Part shown: in pieces, positions 18,017 through 25,075 of the stretch
Numbering within the stretch: the first letter of the stretch is position 1
Layout: every line of letters begins with the position of its first letter
DNA from: Flavobacterium sp. Root420
GTDB lineage: Bacteria; Bacteroidota; Bacteroidia; Flavobacteriales; Flavobacteriaceae
Reading direction: 5' to 3'
Assembly (NCBI RefSeq): GCF_001427905.1
Contig: NZ_LMEF01000009.1
Span: 1-64,000, forward strand
Length of the DNA stretch: 64,000 nucleotides
Program-made: the position numbers and the translations under genes
Notes under the pieces: generated by a model
Seen by the model: only the letters and a program-made list of their open reading frames with translations
The model's database searches: none
Told to the model about the DNA's origin: nothing

Positions 18017-19544
18017 TAAACCCTGGTATTGGATTCCGCTTCTAAATTTCGCGTCAGGACTACCTTACGCCGTCATCATTTCCGTTTCGGTTATCATGTA
18101 CAAAAAACTCGGAATCTCTAACAAAGACATTGGTCTTTATACCAGTTTATTATATCTGCCTTGGGTAATCAAACCATTATGGAGTCCGTTTATTGAATTA
18201 ATCGGAACTAAAAGAAAATGGTTTCTATCAATGCAATTGCTTATTTCGATAGCCTTTTTATTAGTCGGTTTTACTATTCCAACAAGTGGTTTTTTCATGA
18301 TGACTTTGGCTATTTTTTGGGTTGCTGCCTTTGCTTCAGCATCTAATGATATTGCCAGCGATGGCTTTTATTTATTGGTTTTACCCGAAGATCAACAATC
18401 TTTTTTTATCGGAATCAGGAGTACCTTTTATAGACTCGCCATGTTGGCCGGAAACGGATTAATTGTTTTATTAGCGGGATATCTGGAACACAAATACGGC
18501 GACAATACTAAAGCCTGGTCTTATACCATGATTGCTGTTGGCTTGTTAATGACTTTTATAACGGTCTACAACTTTTTCTCGACACCAAAAACCGAAATAA
18601 ATGCAGGCGAAAAACCTGTAGATACCAATAAACAAAGTTTTGCAAGCATTTTTGCAAGCTTCTTCAGAAAAAAACAAATTATCCTGGTGCTTTCTTTTAT
18701 CTTATTATTCAGATTAGGAGAATCGCAATTAATTAAGATGCTGACTCCCTTTTTGGTAGATCCAATTAAGTATGAACTAGTTGAAACCGGATCAGATGAA
18801 AGTCAGACAAAAGCTTTGGAAATATACAATTCAAAAGTAAAAAACGGAGAAAAATTATCTGATTCAGAACTACAGTTACTTTATTCTAAACTTCCCATTT
18901 TAGTAGAAATGAGAGATCAGAAGAAACCGTTGGCAGAAGTAGAAAATAAAGATAAAGCAGAATATAAAAATGCAAATAAGGCCAGAATTGACTTTGTAGA
19001 TTTATTGATTGTTAATAAAGGAAATCAAAAAACAATTAAAAAAGGCGGGATGGGACTTGAAACCGAGGACATCGGTTTGATTTATGGAACTTTTGGATTA
19101 ATCGCTTTAACCTTAGGCGGAATTCTTGGTGGAATTGCTATCTCAAAACAAGGTTTGACAAAGTGGATGCTGCCAATGATTTTAACCATGCACTTGCCAA
19201 TAATTGGTTTTATCTTATTAGCGCATTTTCATCCGGCTTCCATTTATTATATTTATACTGTTGTTATTATCGAACAATTTGGTTACGGTTTTGGTTTTGC
19301 AGCTTTTATGATGTATTTGATTTATGTGGCTGAAGGAGAATCAAAAACCGCGCATTACGCTCTGGCAACCGGATTTATGGCGATGGGAATGATGCTACCC
19401 GGAATGGTTAGCGGTTACATTCAGGAATATTTAGGTTACGGAAATTTCTTTATTTGGGTATTTCTGGCTACAATTCCTGGTATTATTTTATCACGTTTTT
19501 TAATTTTCCCGAAAGATTTTGGGAAAAAATCTGAAGAAGTTTAA
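18003..19544 (+). CDS. AmpG-like MFS transporter (muropeptide permease type)
   Basis: This 513-aa inner-membrane carrier of the major facilitator superfamily resembles AmpG. It begins with WIPLLNFASGLPYAVIISVSV and has the LYLPWVIKPLWSPFIELIGTKRKW loop after TM2 and ASNDIASDGFYLLVLP in TM4. A long charged cytoplasmic insertion sits in the middle (about 255-345, KYELVETGSDESQTKALE onwards), which is unusual for E. coli AmpG but seen in Bacteroidota members. AmpG imports GlcNAc-anhydroMurNAc peptides. The 14-bp overlap with the GHL10 gene and the nearby anmK and nagZ-like genes support a role in peptidoglycan recycling. Confidence 0.85.
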   Translation: MKTDNKPWYWIPLLNFASGLPYAVIISVSVIMYKKLGISNKDIGLYTSLLYLPWVIKPLWSPFIELIGTKRKWFLSMQLLISIAFLLVGFTIPTSGFFMMTLAIFWVAAFASASNDIASDGFYLLVLPEDQQSFFIGIRSTFYRLAMLAGNGLIVLLAGYLEHKYGDNTKAWSYTMIAVGLLMTFITVYNFFSTPKTEINAGEKPVDTNKQSFASIFASFFRKKQIILVLSFILLFRLGESQLIKMLTPFLVDPIKYELVETGSDESQTKALEIYNSKVKNGEKLSDSELQLLYSKLPILVEMRDQKKPLAEVENKDKAEYKNANKARIDFVDLLIVNKGNQKTIKKGGMGLETEDIGLIYGTFGLIALTLGGILGGIAISKQGLTKWMLPMILTMHLPIIGFILLAHFHPASIYYIYTVVIIEQFGYGFGFAAFMMYLIYVAEGESKTAHYALATGFMAMGMMLPGMVSGYIQEYLGYGNFFIWVFLATIPGIILSRFLIFPKDFGKKSEEV

Positions 19545-19566
19545 CCCCAAATCAAACATCTTAAAT

Positions 19567-19908
19567 ATGGAATTCAACGAAAATCTGCAAGCCGAACGCA
19601 ACCTAAAAGGAGCTGAGTTCGAGAAAACAGGAGATTTTGAAAAAGCAATTGAAGTATATGAAGAAAATGTCGCGGAAAGCTTTAAAGGAAATCATCCTTA
19701 TGATCGGTTAGCTACGATCTACAAAAACCAAAATGATATTGACAACGAAATTCGGGTACTCGAAAAAGCAATTATTGTTTTTGAAGAAATCACACTCGAA
19801 GACCGACTCGAAGGTCTGCCAAAACTTTTCCGTTTCAAAAACCGCTTAGAAAAAGCAATTGAAACAAAGAAACAATTGGCTAAACAAAAGAAAGCAAAAT
19901 TGAAGTAG
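19567..19908 (+). CDS. Small tetratricopeptide-repeat protein
   Basis: With the ATG at 19567 this is a 113-aa protein of two or three TPR-like helix pairs (GAEFEKTGDFEKAIEVYEENVAE, then NHPYDRLATIYKNQNDIDNEIRVLEKAI). The frame stays open upstream into the transporter gene, but the internal ATG gives the natural start, 22 nt past the AmpG-like stop. It has no signal peptide, so it is cytoplasmic, probably a protein-interaction module. It belongs to the same transcription unit as the transporter; its own role is unknown. Confidence 0.75.
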   Translation: MEFNENLQAERNLKGAEFEKTGDFEKAIEVYEENVAESFKGNHPYDRLATIYKNQNDIDNEIRVLEKAIIVFEEITLEDRLEGLPKLFRFKNRLEKAIETKKQLAKQKKAKLK

Positions 19909-20072
19909 TAAATTATCGAATAACATTCTTTATTATTTACTGACACCGGAACTGTTTTTCTTTAAAATTAAACTTAATTTTCTTTTCACCATTAAGATAT
20001 TAAGTAATTTAAGCCAAGCTTTATGAACTTAATGCCTTAATGGTAAAAAACAAAGAAACTTTTTATATAATC

Positions 20073-20522
20073 ATGATTACCTTAAAAAGAACAAATTCTG
20101 ACGATACTGATTTTAAAAATCTGGTTGTTTTATTAGACCAGGAATTAGCGATCAGAGACGGAGAAGATCATGCCTTTTACAATCAGTATAATAAAACCGA
20201 TAAAATAAAACACATTATCGTTTTTTATGAAAATGAAAATGCAGTGGGTTGTGGCGCTTTTAGAGAAAAAGAATCAGATACCGTAGAAATCAAACGTATG
20301 TTCGTTCATCCCGATCACCGAAAAAAAGGAATTGCATCTGCGGTTCTTAAGGAACTGGAAATTTGGGCGAAAGAAACAAGTTATGCTTACACGATTCTGG
20401 AAACCGGAAAAAATCAGCCGGAAGCGATTAATTTATACCAAAAACAAGATTACACTATAATTCCGAACTATCCCCCTTACGAAACTATGGATAATAGTGT
20501 TTGCATGAAAAAGACTTTATAA
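20073..20522 (+). CDS. GNAT family N-acetyltransferase
   Basis: From the ATG at 20073 this is a 149-aa protein; an upstream in-frame ATG at 20040 would add 11 residues that do not look conserved. The acetyl-CoA site is clear: IKRMFVHPDHRKKGIASAVLKELEIWA, the motif A Q/R-x-x-G-x-G/A region, then YTILETGKNQPEAINLYQKQDYTIIPNYPPY typical of motif B. The acceptor substrate is unknown. It ends 2 nt before the NagZ-like gene, so the two are co-transcribed. Confidence 0.88.
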   Translation: MITLKRTNSDDTDFKNLVVLLDQELAIRDGEDHAFYNQYNKTDKIKHIIVFYENENAVGCGAFREKESDTVEIKRMFVHPDHRKKGIASAVLKELEIWAKETSYAYTILETGKNQPEAINLYQKQDYTIIPNYPPYETMDNSVCMKKTL

Positions 20523-20524
20523 TA

Positions 20525-22138
20525 ATGAAAATGACAGCTGAAGCATTAAGACAAAAAGTGGGACAATTCTTTTTTCCCGCAGTTTTCATCAACGATACCG
20601 AAGAAAATATTCAGGAAACCGAGCGTTTAATCAAAGAACATAACATTGGCGGATTGACTTTTTTTCACAGCCGTGCGAGTGCGGCAACAAATTATGAAAG
20701 CAAGAAAAAAATTGTTTTTAATGATGACAGTTATCAAAAAATAAAAGAGCTGATTGTTCGTTACCAAAAAGCCGCTTCTACTCTCCTTTTGATCAGTATT
20801 GATGCCGAATGGGGTTTAGCCATGCGCATCGAAAAAACGCCGCAATATCCGTACGCGATTACGCTTGGCGCTTTGCCGGAAAGTAAATCGAAGTTGGTTT
20901 ACGAAGTTGGAAAACAAATCGGTCTGGACTTAAAAGCAGCCGGAATTCATTACAATTTATCGCCTTTGGCAGACATCAACAACAATCCGAATAATCCGGT
21001 TATTGGGTACCGTTCTTTTGGCGAAAACAAAGAAAAGGTTGCCAATTTTGCTGTTGAATATTTGAACGGAATGTCAGAAGTAGGCGTTTTAGGCTGTCTG
21101 AAACACTTTCCCGGACACGGAAATACCAATGTTGATTCGCATTTAGGATTGCCGGTTTTAAAGGAAACTTTAGAAGAATTACTAGAGAATGAATTATATC
21201 CTTTCATCAAAGGAATTGAAAATAATGTCGATTCGATTATGATTGGACATTTGGCTGTTCCGAGTTTAAATGACGGAAAAGATACTTCGGCTACCTTATC
21301 AAAAGCAGTTATTCAGACCCTTTTGCGTGAGAAATTAGGTTACGATGGTTTGGTTATTTCTGATGCATTAAATATGCACAGTGTTTCTAAATTATATGAA
21401 ACAAAAGGTGATTTAGAATGGGAAGCCTTCAACGCCGGAAACGATGTTTTATGTTTTGCAGAGAATGTTCCCGAAGGAATTGAAGCGATTCTTAAAAATG
21501 CTTCGCCGGAAAGAATCGAAGAAAGCTTCAACCGAATCAGAAAAGCCAAAGAAAAGGTTGGAATTCTATCTGAAAACAAGTTTACTTCAGGCGAATTAAA
21601 TTTCGAAAAAGCAGCCGAACTAAATTTTGAAATTGCGCAAAATTCCATCACAAAAATCATTGACAATTCCAATACAGACTTAGCTTTTGAAGCTCAGAAA
21701 AACAATCAATTAGCCAAATTGAGTCTGTATAAAAATACCGAAAATACGTTCTTCAACACGCTGAATTCAAAATTAGAATCTCCGGAATTTGCTTTTGAAA
21801 ACGTAGAAGTTTCGGATATTGCTACAATCAAAAAAGAACTTCAAAATTTCGAAACGATTCTTATTTCCTTATTTGTTCCCAAGGCAAAACCAATGAACAA
21901 TTTCGAAATTAATGGCGAAGTTTTAGCATTGCTTTCTGATTTGCTTCAAACCAAAAAATGTATCGTTTACGTTTTCGGAAATCCGTACGTTTTACCAATT
22001 ATTCCGAATCTTTCAAAGGCTTCCGGATTAATTCAGGTGTATCAGGATTTTGAGGAATTTCAAAAAAATGCAGGAATTCAATTTCTTGAAAATAAAGTTT
22101 GCAATGGAAATTTACCCGTAAATATTGAACTTCAATAA
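20525..22138 (+). CDS. Glycoside hydrolase family 3, NagZ-like beta-N-acetylhexosaminidase
   Basis: From the ATG at 20525 this is a 537-aa protein. The GH3 N-terminal barrel shows ISIDAEWGLAMRI, GIHYNLSPLADINNNPNNPVIG and the NagZ-type loop KHFPGHGNTNVDSH (K193, H194, H198, D204, H206), whose His-Asp pair acts as acid/base in this subfamily. The nucleophile is D280 in LVISDALNMHSV. A C-terminal domain of about 160 residues follows. NagZ removes GlcNAc from muropeptides. An upstream in-frame ATG at 20501 lies inside the GNAT gene and is less likely. No signal peptide is visible, so it is predicted to be cytoplasmic, as for recycling enzymes. Confidence 0.9.
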   Translation: MKMTAEALRQKVGQFFFPAVFINDTEENIQETERLIKEHNIGGLTFFHSRASAATNYESKKKIVFNDDSYQKIKELIVRYQKAASTLLLISIDAEWGLAMRIEKTPQYPYAITLGALPESKSKLVYEVGKQIGLDLKAAGIHYNLSPLADINNNPNNPVIGYRSFGENKEKVANFAVEYLNGMSEVGVLGCLKHFPGHGNTNVDSHLGLPVLKETLEELLENELYPFIKGIENNVDSIMIGHLAVPSLNDGKDTSATLSKAVIQTLLREKLGYDGLVISDALNMHSVSKLYETKGDLEWEAFNAGNDVLCFAENVPEGIEAILKNASPERIEESFNRIRKAKEKVGILSENKFTSGELNFEKAAELNFEIAQNSITKIIDNSNTDLAFEAQKNNQLAKLSLYKNTENTFFNTLNSKLESPEFAFENVEVSDIATIKKELQNFETILISLFVPKAKPMNNFEINGEVLALLSDLLQTKKCIVYVFGNPYVLPIIPNLSKASGLIQVYQDFEEFQKNAGIQFLENKVCNGNLPVNIELQ

Positions 22139-22207
22139 CTTACAAAACCCCCTCTCTTACTTATAACTAAATACTATCACTTAATAAATATTTATAATTA
22201 CTTCTTA

Positions 22208-22239
22208 TTGTAAGTGACTCTACTTATACCCTACTTTTG
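22208..22239 (+). promoter_or_regulatory. Putative flavobacterial promoter of the peroxiredoxin gene
   Basis: TTG (22208-22210), a 21-nt spacer and TACTTTTG (22232-22239) fit the Bacteroidota housekeeping consensus TTG / TAnnTTTG. Transcription would start near 22246, giving a leader of about 30 nt before the ATG at 22275. Confidence 0.65.
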
Positions 22240-22274
22240 CACCACAAATAAATTTTAACTTTAAAACGAAAAAT

Positions 22275-22913
22275 ATGTCTTTAGTAGGAAAAAAATTCCC
22301 AAGTATTGCAGTAGACGCTATCTCAGAAATGGGTGATAACTTGAAAATCAACATTTTTGAAGAAGCAGTAAATAACAACAAAAAAGTATTATTGTTTTGG
22401 TACCCAAAAGATTTCACTTTTGTTTGCCCAACTGAATTACACGCCTTTCAAGCTGCATTACCAGAATTTGAAAAAAGAAATACTATCGTAATCGGAGCTT
22501 CTTGCGACACAAACGAAGTACACTTTGCGTGGTTAAATACTCCAAAAAATAACGGTGGAATCGAAGGTGTAACGTACCCAATCCTGGCAGATACAAACCG
22601 TAACTTATCTAATATTTTAGGAATTTTAGATATCGAATCTACAGAATACAGCGAAGAAACTGATTCAGTTATCATCGAAGGTTCAAACGTAACGTACAGA
22701 GCGACTTACTTAATTGACGAAACTGGAAAAATCTTCCACGAAAGTGTTAACGATATGCCATTAGGCCGTAACGTAAACGAGTACTTACGTATGGTTGATG
22801 CTTACACACACATTCAAACTAAAGGTGAAGTTTGTCCTGCAAACTGGGAAGCTGGTAAAGAAGCAATGTCTGCAGACAGATTGAGTACAGCTGAGTACTT
22901 GAGCGCAAACTAA
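22275..22913 (+). CDS. Typical 2-Cys peroxiredoxin (AhpC/Prx1 type)
   Basis: This 212-aa enzyme reduces hydrogen peroxide and organic peroxides in the cytoplasm. The peroxidatic cysteine is C51 in DFTFVCPTE and the resolving cysteine is C187 in GEVCPANW near the C-terminus. The C-terminal tail ends STAEYLSAN, close to the YF-containing tail of sensitive Prx1 proteins. A thioredoxin gene 210 bp downstream is a plausible reductant. Its GC3-poor, highly regular codon use suggests strong expression. Confidence 0.95.
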   Translation: MSLVGKKFPSIAVDAISEMGDNLKINIFEEAVNNNKKVLLFWYPKDFTFVCPTELHAFQAALPEFEKRNTIVIGASCDTNEVHFAWLNTPKNNGGIEGVTYPILADTNRNLSNILGILDIESTEYSEETDSVIIEGSNVTYRATYLIDETGKIFHESVNDMPLGRNVNEYLRMVDAYTHIQTKGEVCPANWEAGKEAMSADRLSTAEYLSAN

Positions 22914-22919
22914 TTTTTT

Positions 22920-23112
22920 ATAAAGGTACAAAGGTTCATAGGTACAGAGTGGCAAACGTTTTTGCTGCGAATGTTTTACAAAGGTTTTAAAACCTTTGTT
23001 CCTTTGAATCTTTGCTACTTTGAAATTATTCAAAAACATAAAAGCTACAGAGCGAAAAAGATAAACAAAGTTTCAAACCTTTGTTCCTTTGAACGTTTAC
23101 CACTTTGAACCT
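22920..23112. repeat. Intergenic repeat with a perfect 22-bp palindrome
   Basis: A perfect 22-bp palindrome (22978-22999, ACAAAGGTTTT and its complement) is surrounded by repeated words of the type CCTTTGTTCCTTTGAA (at about 22994 and 23078) and TTTGCTACTTTGAA / TTACCACTTTGAA. No gene is seen between the peroxiredoxin and thioredoxin genes. Confidence 0.65.
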
Positions 23113-23126
23113 CAAAAACAAAAAAC

Positions 23127-23435
23127 ATGTTAATCGACTTAAACGAAGATACGTTAGCAGATTTAGTTGCTAAAAACGAAAAAGTAGTAGTACAATATTC
23201 AGCTTCATGGTGTGGAAATTGCCGTATTATGAAACCAAAATTCAAAAAATTAGCAACAGAAAATGAAGCTATCACTTTTGTTTTGGTTGATGCTGAAAAC
23301 TCTCCGGAATCAAGAAAATTAGCCAATGTAAGCAACCTGCCTACTTTCGCCACTTTTGTAAACGGACAATTGGTTGGAGAAACGCAAACCAACAAACAAG
23401 AAGTTTTAATCGACCTGGTAAACGCAATCGCTTAA
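23127..23435 (+). CDS. Thioredoxin-family protein
   Basis: This 102-aa single-domain thioredoxin has the active site WCGNC (C29, C32) in SASWCGNCRIMKPKF, and the cis-proline in NLPTFATF. It has no signal peptide, so it acts in the cytoplasm. The WCGNC variant differs from the classical WCGPC. It lies between a 2-Cys peroxiredoxin and a small conserved gene and probably feeds electrons to the peroxiredoxin, an inference from position. Confidence 0.92.
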   Translation: MLIDLNEDTLADLVAKNEKVVVQYSASWCGNCRIMKPKFKKLATENEAITFVLVDAENSPESRKLANVSNLPTFATFVNGQLVGETQTNKQEVLIDLVNAIA

Positions 23436-23436
23436 T

Positions 23437-23529
23437 TTAGATTGCTAGACTTGCTTAGATTTTAGACAACTTAGATGTTGCTAAAATTCAAAGAAAGTCT
23501 AAGTAGTCTAAGCAAGTCTAAAAATCTAA
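23437..23529. repeat. Imperfect inverted repeat between trx and the small gene
   Basis: A 23-bp arm (23437-23459, TTAGATTGCTAGACTTGC...) is matched by 23507-23529 with only two mismatches. The transcript would form a long hairpin without a T run, which could serve as attenuation or mRNA protection between the two genes. Confidence 0.65.
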
Positions 23530-23541
23530 GAAGTCTAAATT

Positions 23542-23799
23542 ATGAAATTACCCGTAATAAAGCAATTGACCCAATTTATCGAAGAAAACGATCAGGATTA
23601 TATCATCGAAACGATTGAAGTTCTGGAAGCGATGACTGAGATTCCGTCTTTAAAAGACGAAGAATTAGATGTAATTGGCGAATTGATCTCAAACATGTAT
23701 GGCGCGCTTGAAGTACACAAAATGGTAGTTCAGGGCACAGATAAAAAAGAAGCTCTAAATGCGTTCATGAAACGTGTTTTAGGTTCTATCGACAAATAG
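23542..23799 (+). CDS. Small conserved protein (DUF6952-like)
   Basis: This 85-aa acidic, probably all-helical protein (IKQLTQFIEENDQDYIIETIEVLEAMTEIPSLKDEELDVIGELISNMYGALEVHKMV) is one I associate with thioredoxin genes in flavobacteria (DUF6952). No catalytic motif is visible and the function is unknown. It lies 106 bp after the thioredoxin gene in the same direction and is followed by an intrinsic terminator. Confidence 0.75.
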   Translation: MKLPVIKQLTQFIEENDQDYIIETIEVLEAMTEIPSLKDEELDVIGELISNMYGALEVHKMVVQGTDKKEALNAFMKRVLGSIDK

Positions 23800-23843
23800 T
23801 CGGCCTCTTTCAAAGAAAAAACAAAAAAAAATTAGGACTGAAG

Positions 23844-23872
23844 AAGCGTTTCTGGATAAGAGACGCTTTTTT
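23844..23872 (+). terminator. Intrinsic terminator of the peroxiredoxin-thioredoxin unit
   Basis: AAGCGTTTCT and AGAGACGCTT form a stem (one mismatch) and are followed by TTTTTTT. It lies 45 nt past the stop of the small gene. Beyond it, up to 24174, the gap holds repeat words (CCAGCGCAAACCCGCCCAAATCC, ATCCGCGTGCCATTT) of the same family as 6921-7154, and a TACTTTTG -7-like box at 24142-24149 ahead of tpx. Confidence 0.7.
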
Positions 23873-24174
23873 TATGCGCAATCTTGTCATCTCGACGAAG
23901 GAGAGATCACACTAGAATTTCCGCAATCAAAATTATCGAGCTACTGGTCATTCTTCTACTCCGCTCAGGATGGCAAAAATGAGAATAAAAACCAGCGCAA
24001 ACCCGCCCAAATCCCTGTCATCCGCGTGCCATTTCTCTTCCACCAAAATACTAAACCATATCGTTTTTCCGTTAGTCTTAAAACTCGCCTAATTGTGCTC
24101 ACAACCCACAACAAATACTTTTAGATTCAAATATTAATCCTTACTTTTGAACCTCATTAATTTAAACAAAAATC

Positions 24175-24672
24175 ATGGCTTCAATAACATTAGGAGGAAA
24201 TCCTATTCATACTTCAGGAGAATTACCAACAGTTGGATCACAACTTGCTGATTTCAAATTAGTACAAAACGATTTATCAGTGGCTTCATTAAGCAACTTC
24301 GCTGGTAAAAAATTAGTTTTAAACATTTTCCCAAGTATCGATACTGGAACTTGTGCAACTTCTGTTAGAAAATTCAACGAAAGTGCAAGTAACTTAGAAA
24401 ACACGACTGTACTTTGTATTTCAAGAGATTTGCCATTCGCTCAAAAACGTTTTTGTGGTGCTGAAGGTTTAGAAAATGTAGTAAACTTATCCGATTTCCA
24501 GACTGGAGATTTTGGTAAAAAAAACGGTTTAGAAATCGTTGACGGACCATTGGCAGGTTTACATTCAAGAGCAATTATTGTTGTTGATGCAAACGGAAAA
24601 GTGCTACACACAGAACAAGTTGCTGAAATTGCAAACGAACCAAATTACGAAGCGGCTTTAGCAGCACTATAA
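24175..24672 (+). CDS. tpx: Thiol peroxidase
   Basis: This 165-aa atypical 2-Cys peroxiredoxin of the Tpx family reduces lipid and alkyl hydroperoxides using thioredoxin. The peroxidatic cysteine is C60 in [15 protein letters not shown] and the resolving cysteine is C94 in [13 protein letters not shown], the exact spacing of Tpx. The length is normal. It follows the peroxiredoxin/thioredoxin cluster and is 10 bp upstream of the diacylglycerol kinase gene, so it probably heads that transcript. Confidence 0.95.
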   Translation: MASITLGGNPIHTSGELPTVGSQLADFKLVQNDLSVASLSNFAGKKLVLNIFPSIDTGTCATSVRKFNESASNLENTTVLCISRDLPFAQKRFCGAEGLENVVNLSDFQTGDFGKKNGLEIVDGPLAGLHSRAIIVVDANGKVLHTEQVAEIANEPNYEAALAAL

Positions 24673-24682
24673 TACCCATTAA

Positions 24683-25057
24683 ATGGAATTTCAAAAAGAT
24701 AATACTTTTGTTACAGGCCGGTTAAAAAGCATGACATATGCTTTTAACGGAGCTGTAAAACTTATAAAAACAGAACACAGCATTATGGTTCAATTCTCAT
24801 TGGGAATTGCAATGACCATTGCCGGGTTTTACTTTCATATTTCACAAACCGAATGGCTTTGTCAAACATTAGCTATCGGTTTAGTTTTAAGTGTTGAAGG
24901 ATTGAATACAGCAGTTGAAAAAATTGCCGATTTTATTCATCCAGATTACAGCAAACGAATCGGTTTTATCAAAGATATTGCAGCTGGAGCGGTATTTTTT
25001 GCCGCACTGACAGCAATCGCGATAGGTTTGATTATTTATGTCCCAAAATTTATATAG
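24683..25057 (+). CDS. dgkA: Diacylglycerol kinase family protein (DgkA type)
   Basis: This 124-aa inner-membrane protein has three predicted helices (about 44-62, 64-80 and 103-122). The conserved segment is ALGLVLSVEGLNTAVEKIADF, here AIGLVLSVEGLNTAVEKIADFIHPD, whose Glu and Asn form the active site and metal site. It phosphorylates diacylglycerol or undecaprenol; in Bacteroidota the lipid has to be inferred. It sits between tpx and ftsK with short gaps (10 and 18 bp). Confidence 0.9.
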   Translation: MEFQKDNTFVTGRLKSMTYAFNGAVKLIKTEHSIMVQFSLGIAMTIAGFYFHISQTEWLCQTLAIGLVLSVEGLNTAVEKIADFIHPDYSKRIGFIKDIAAGAVFFAALTAIAIGLIIYVPKFI

Positions 25058-25075
25058 GCAATACTAAACGCAAGA

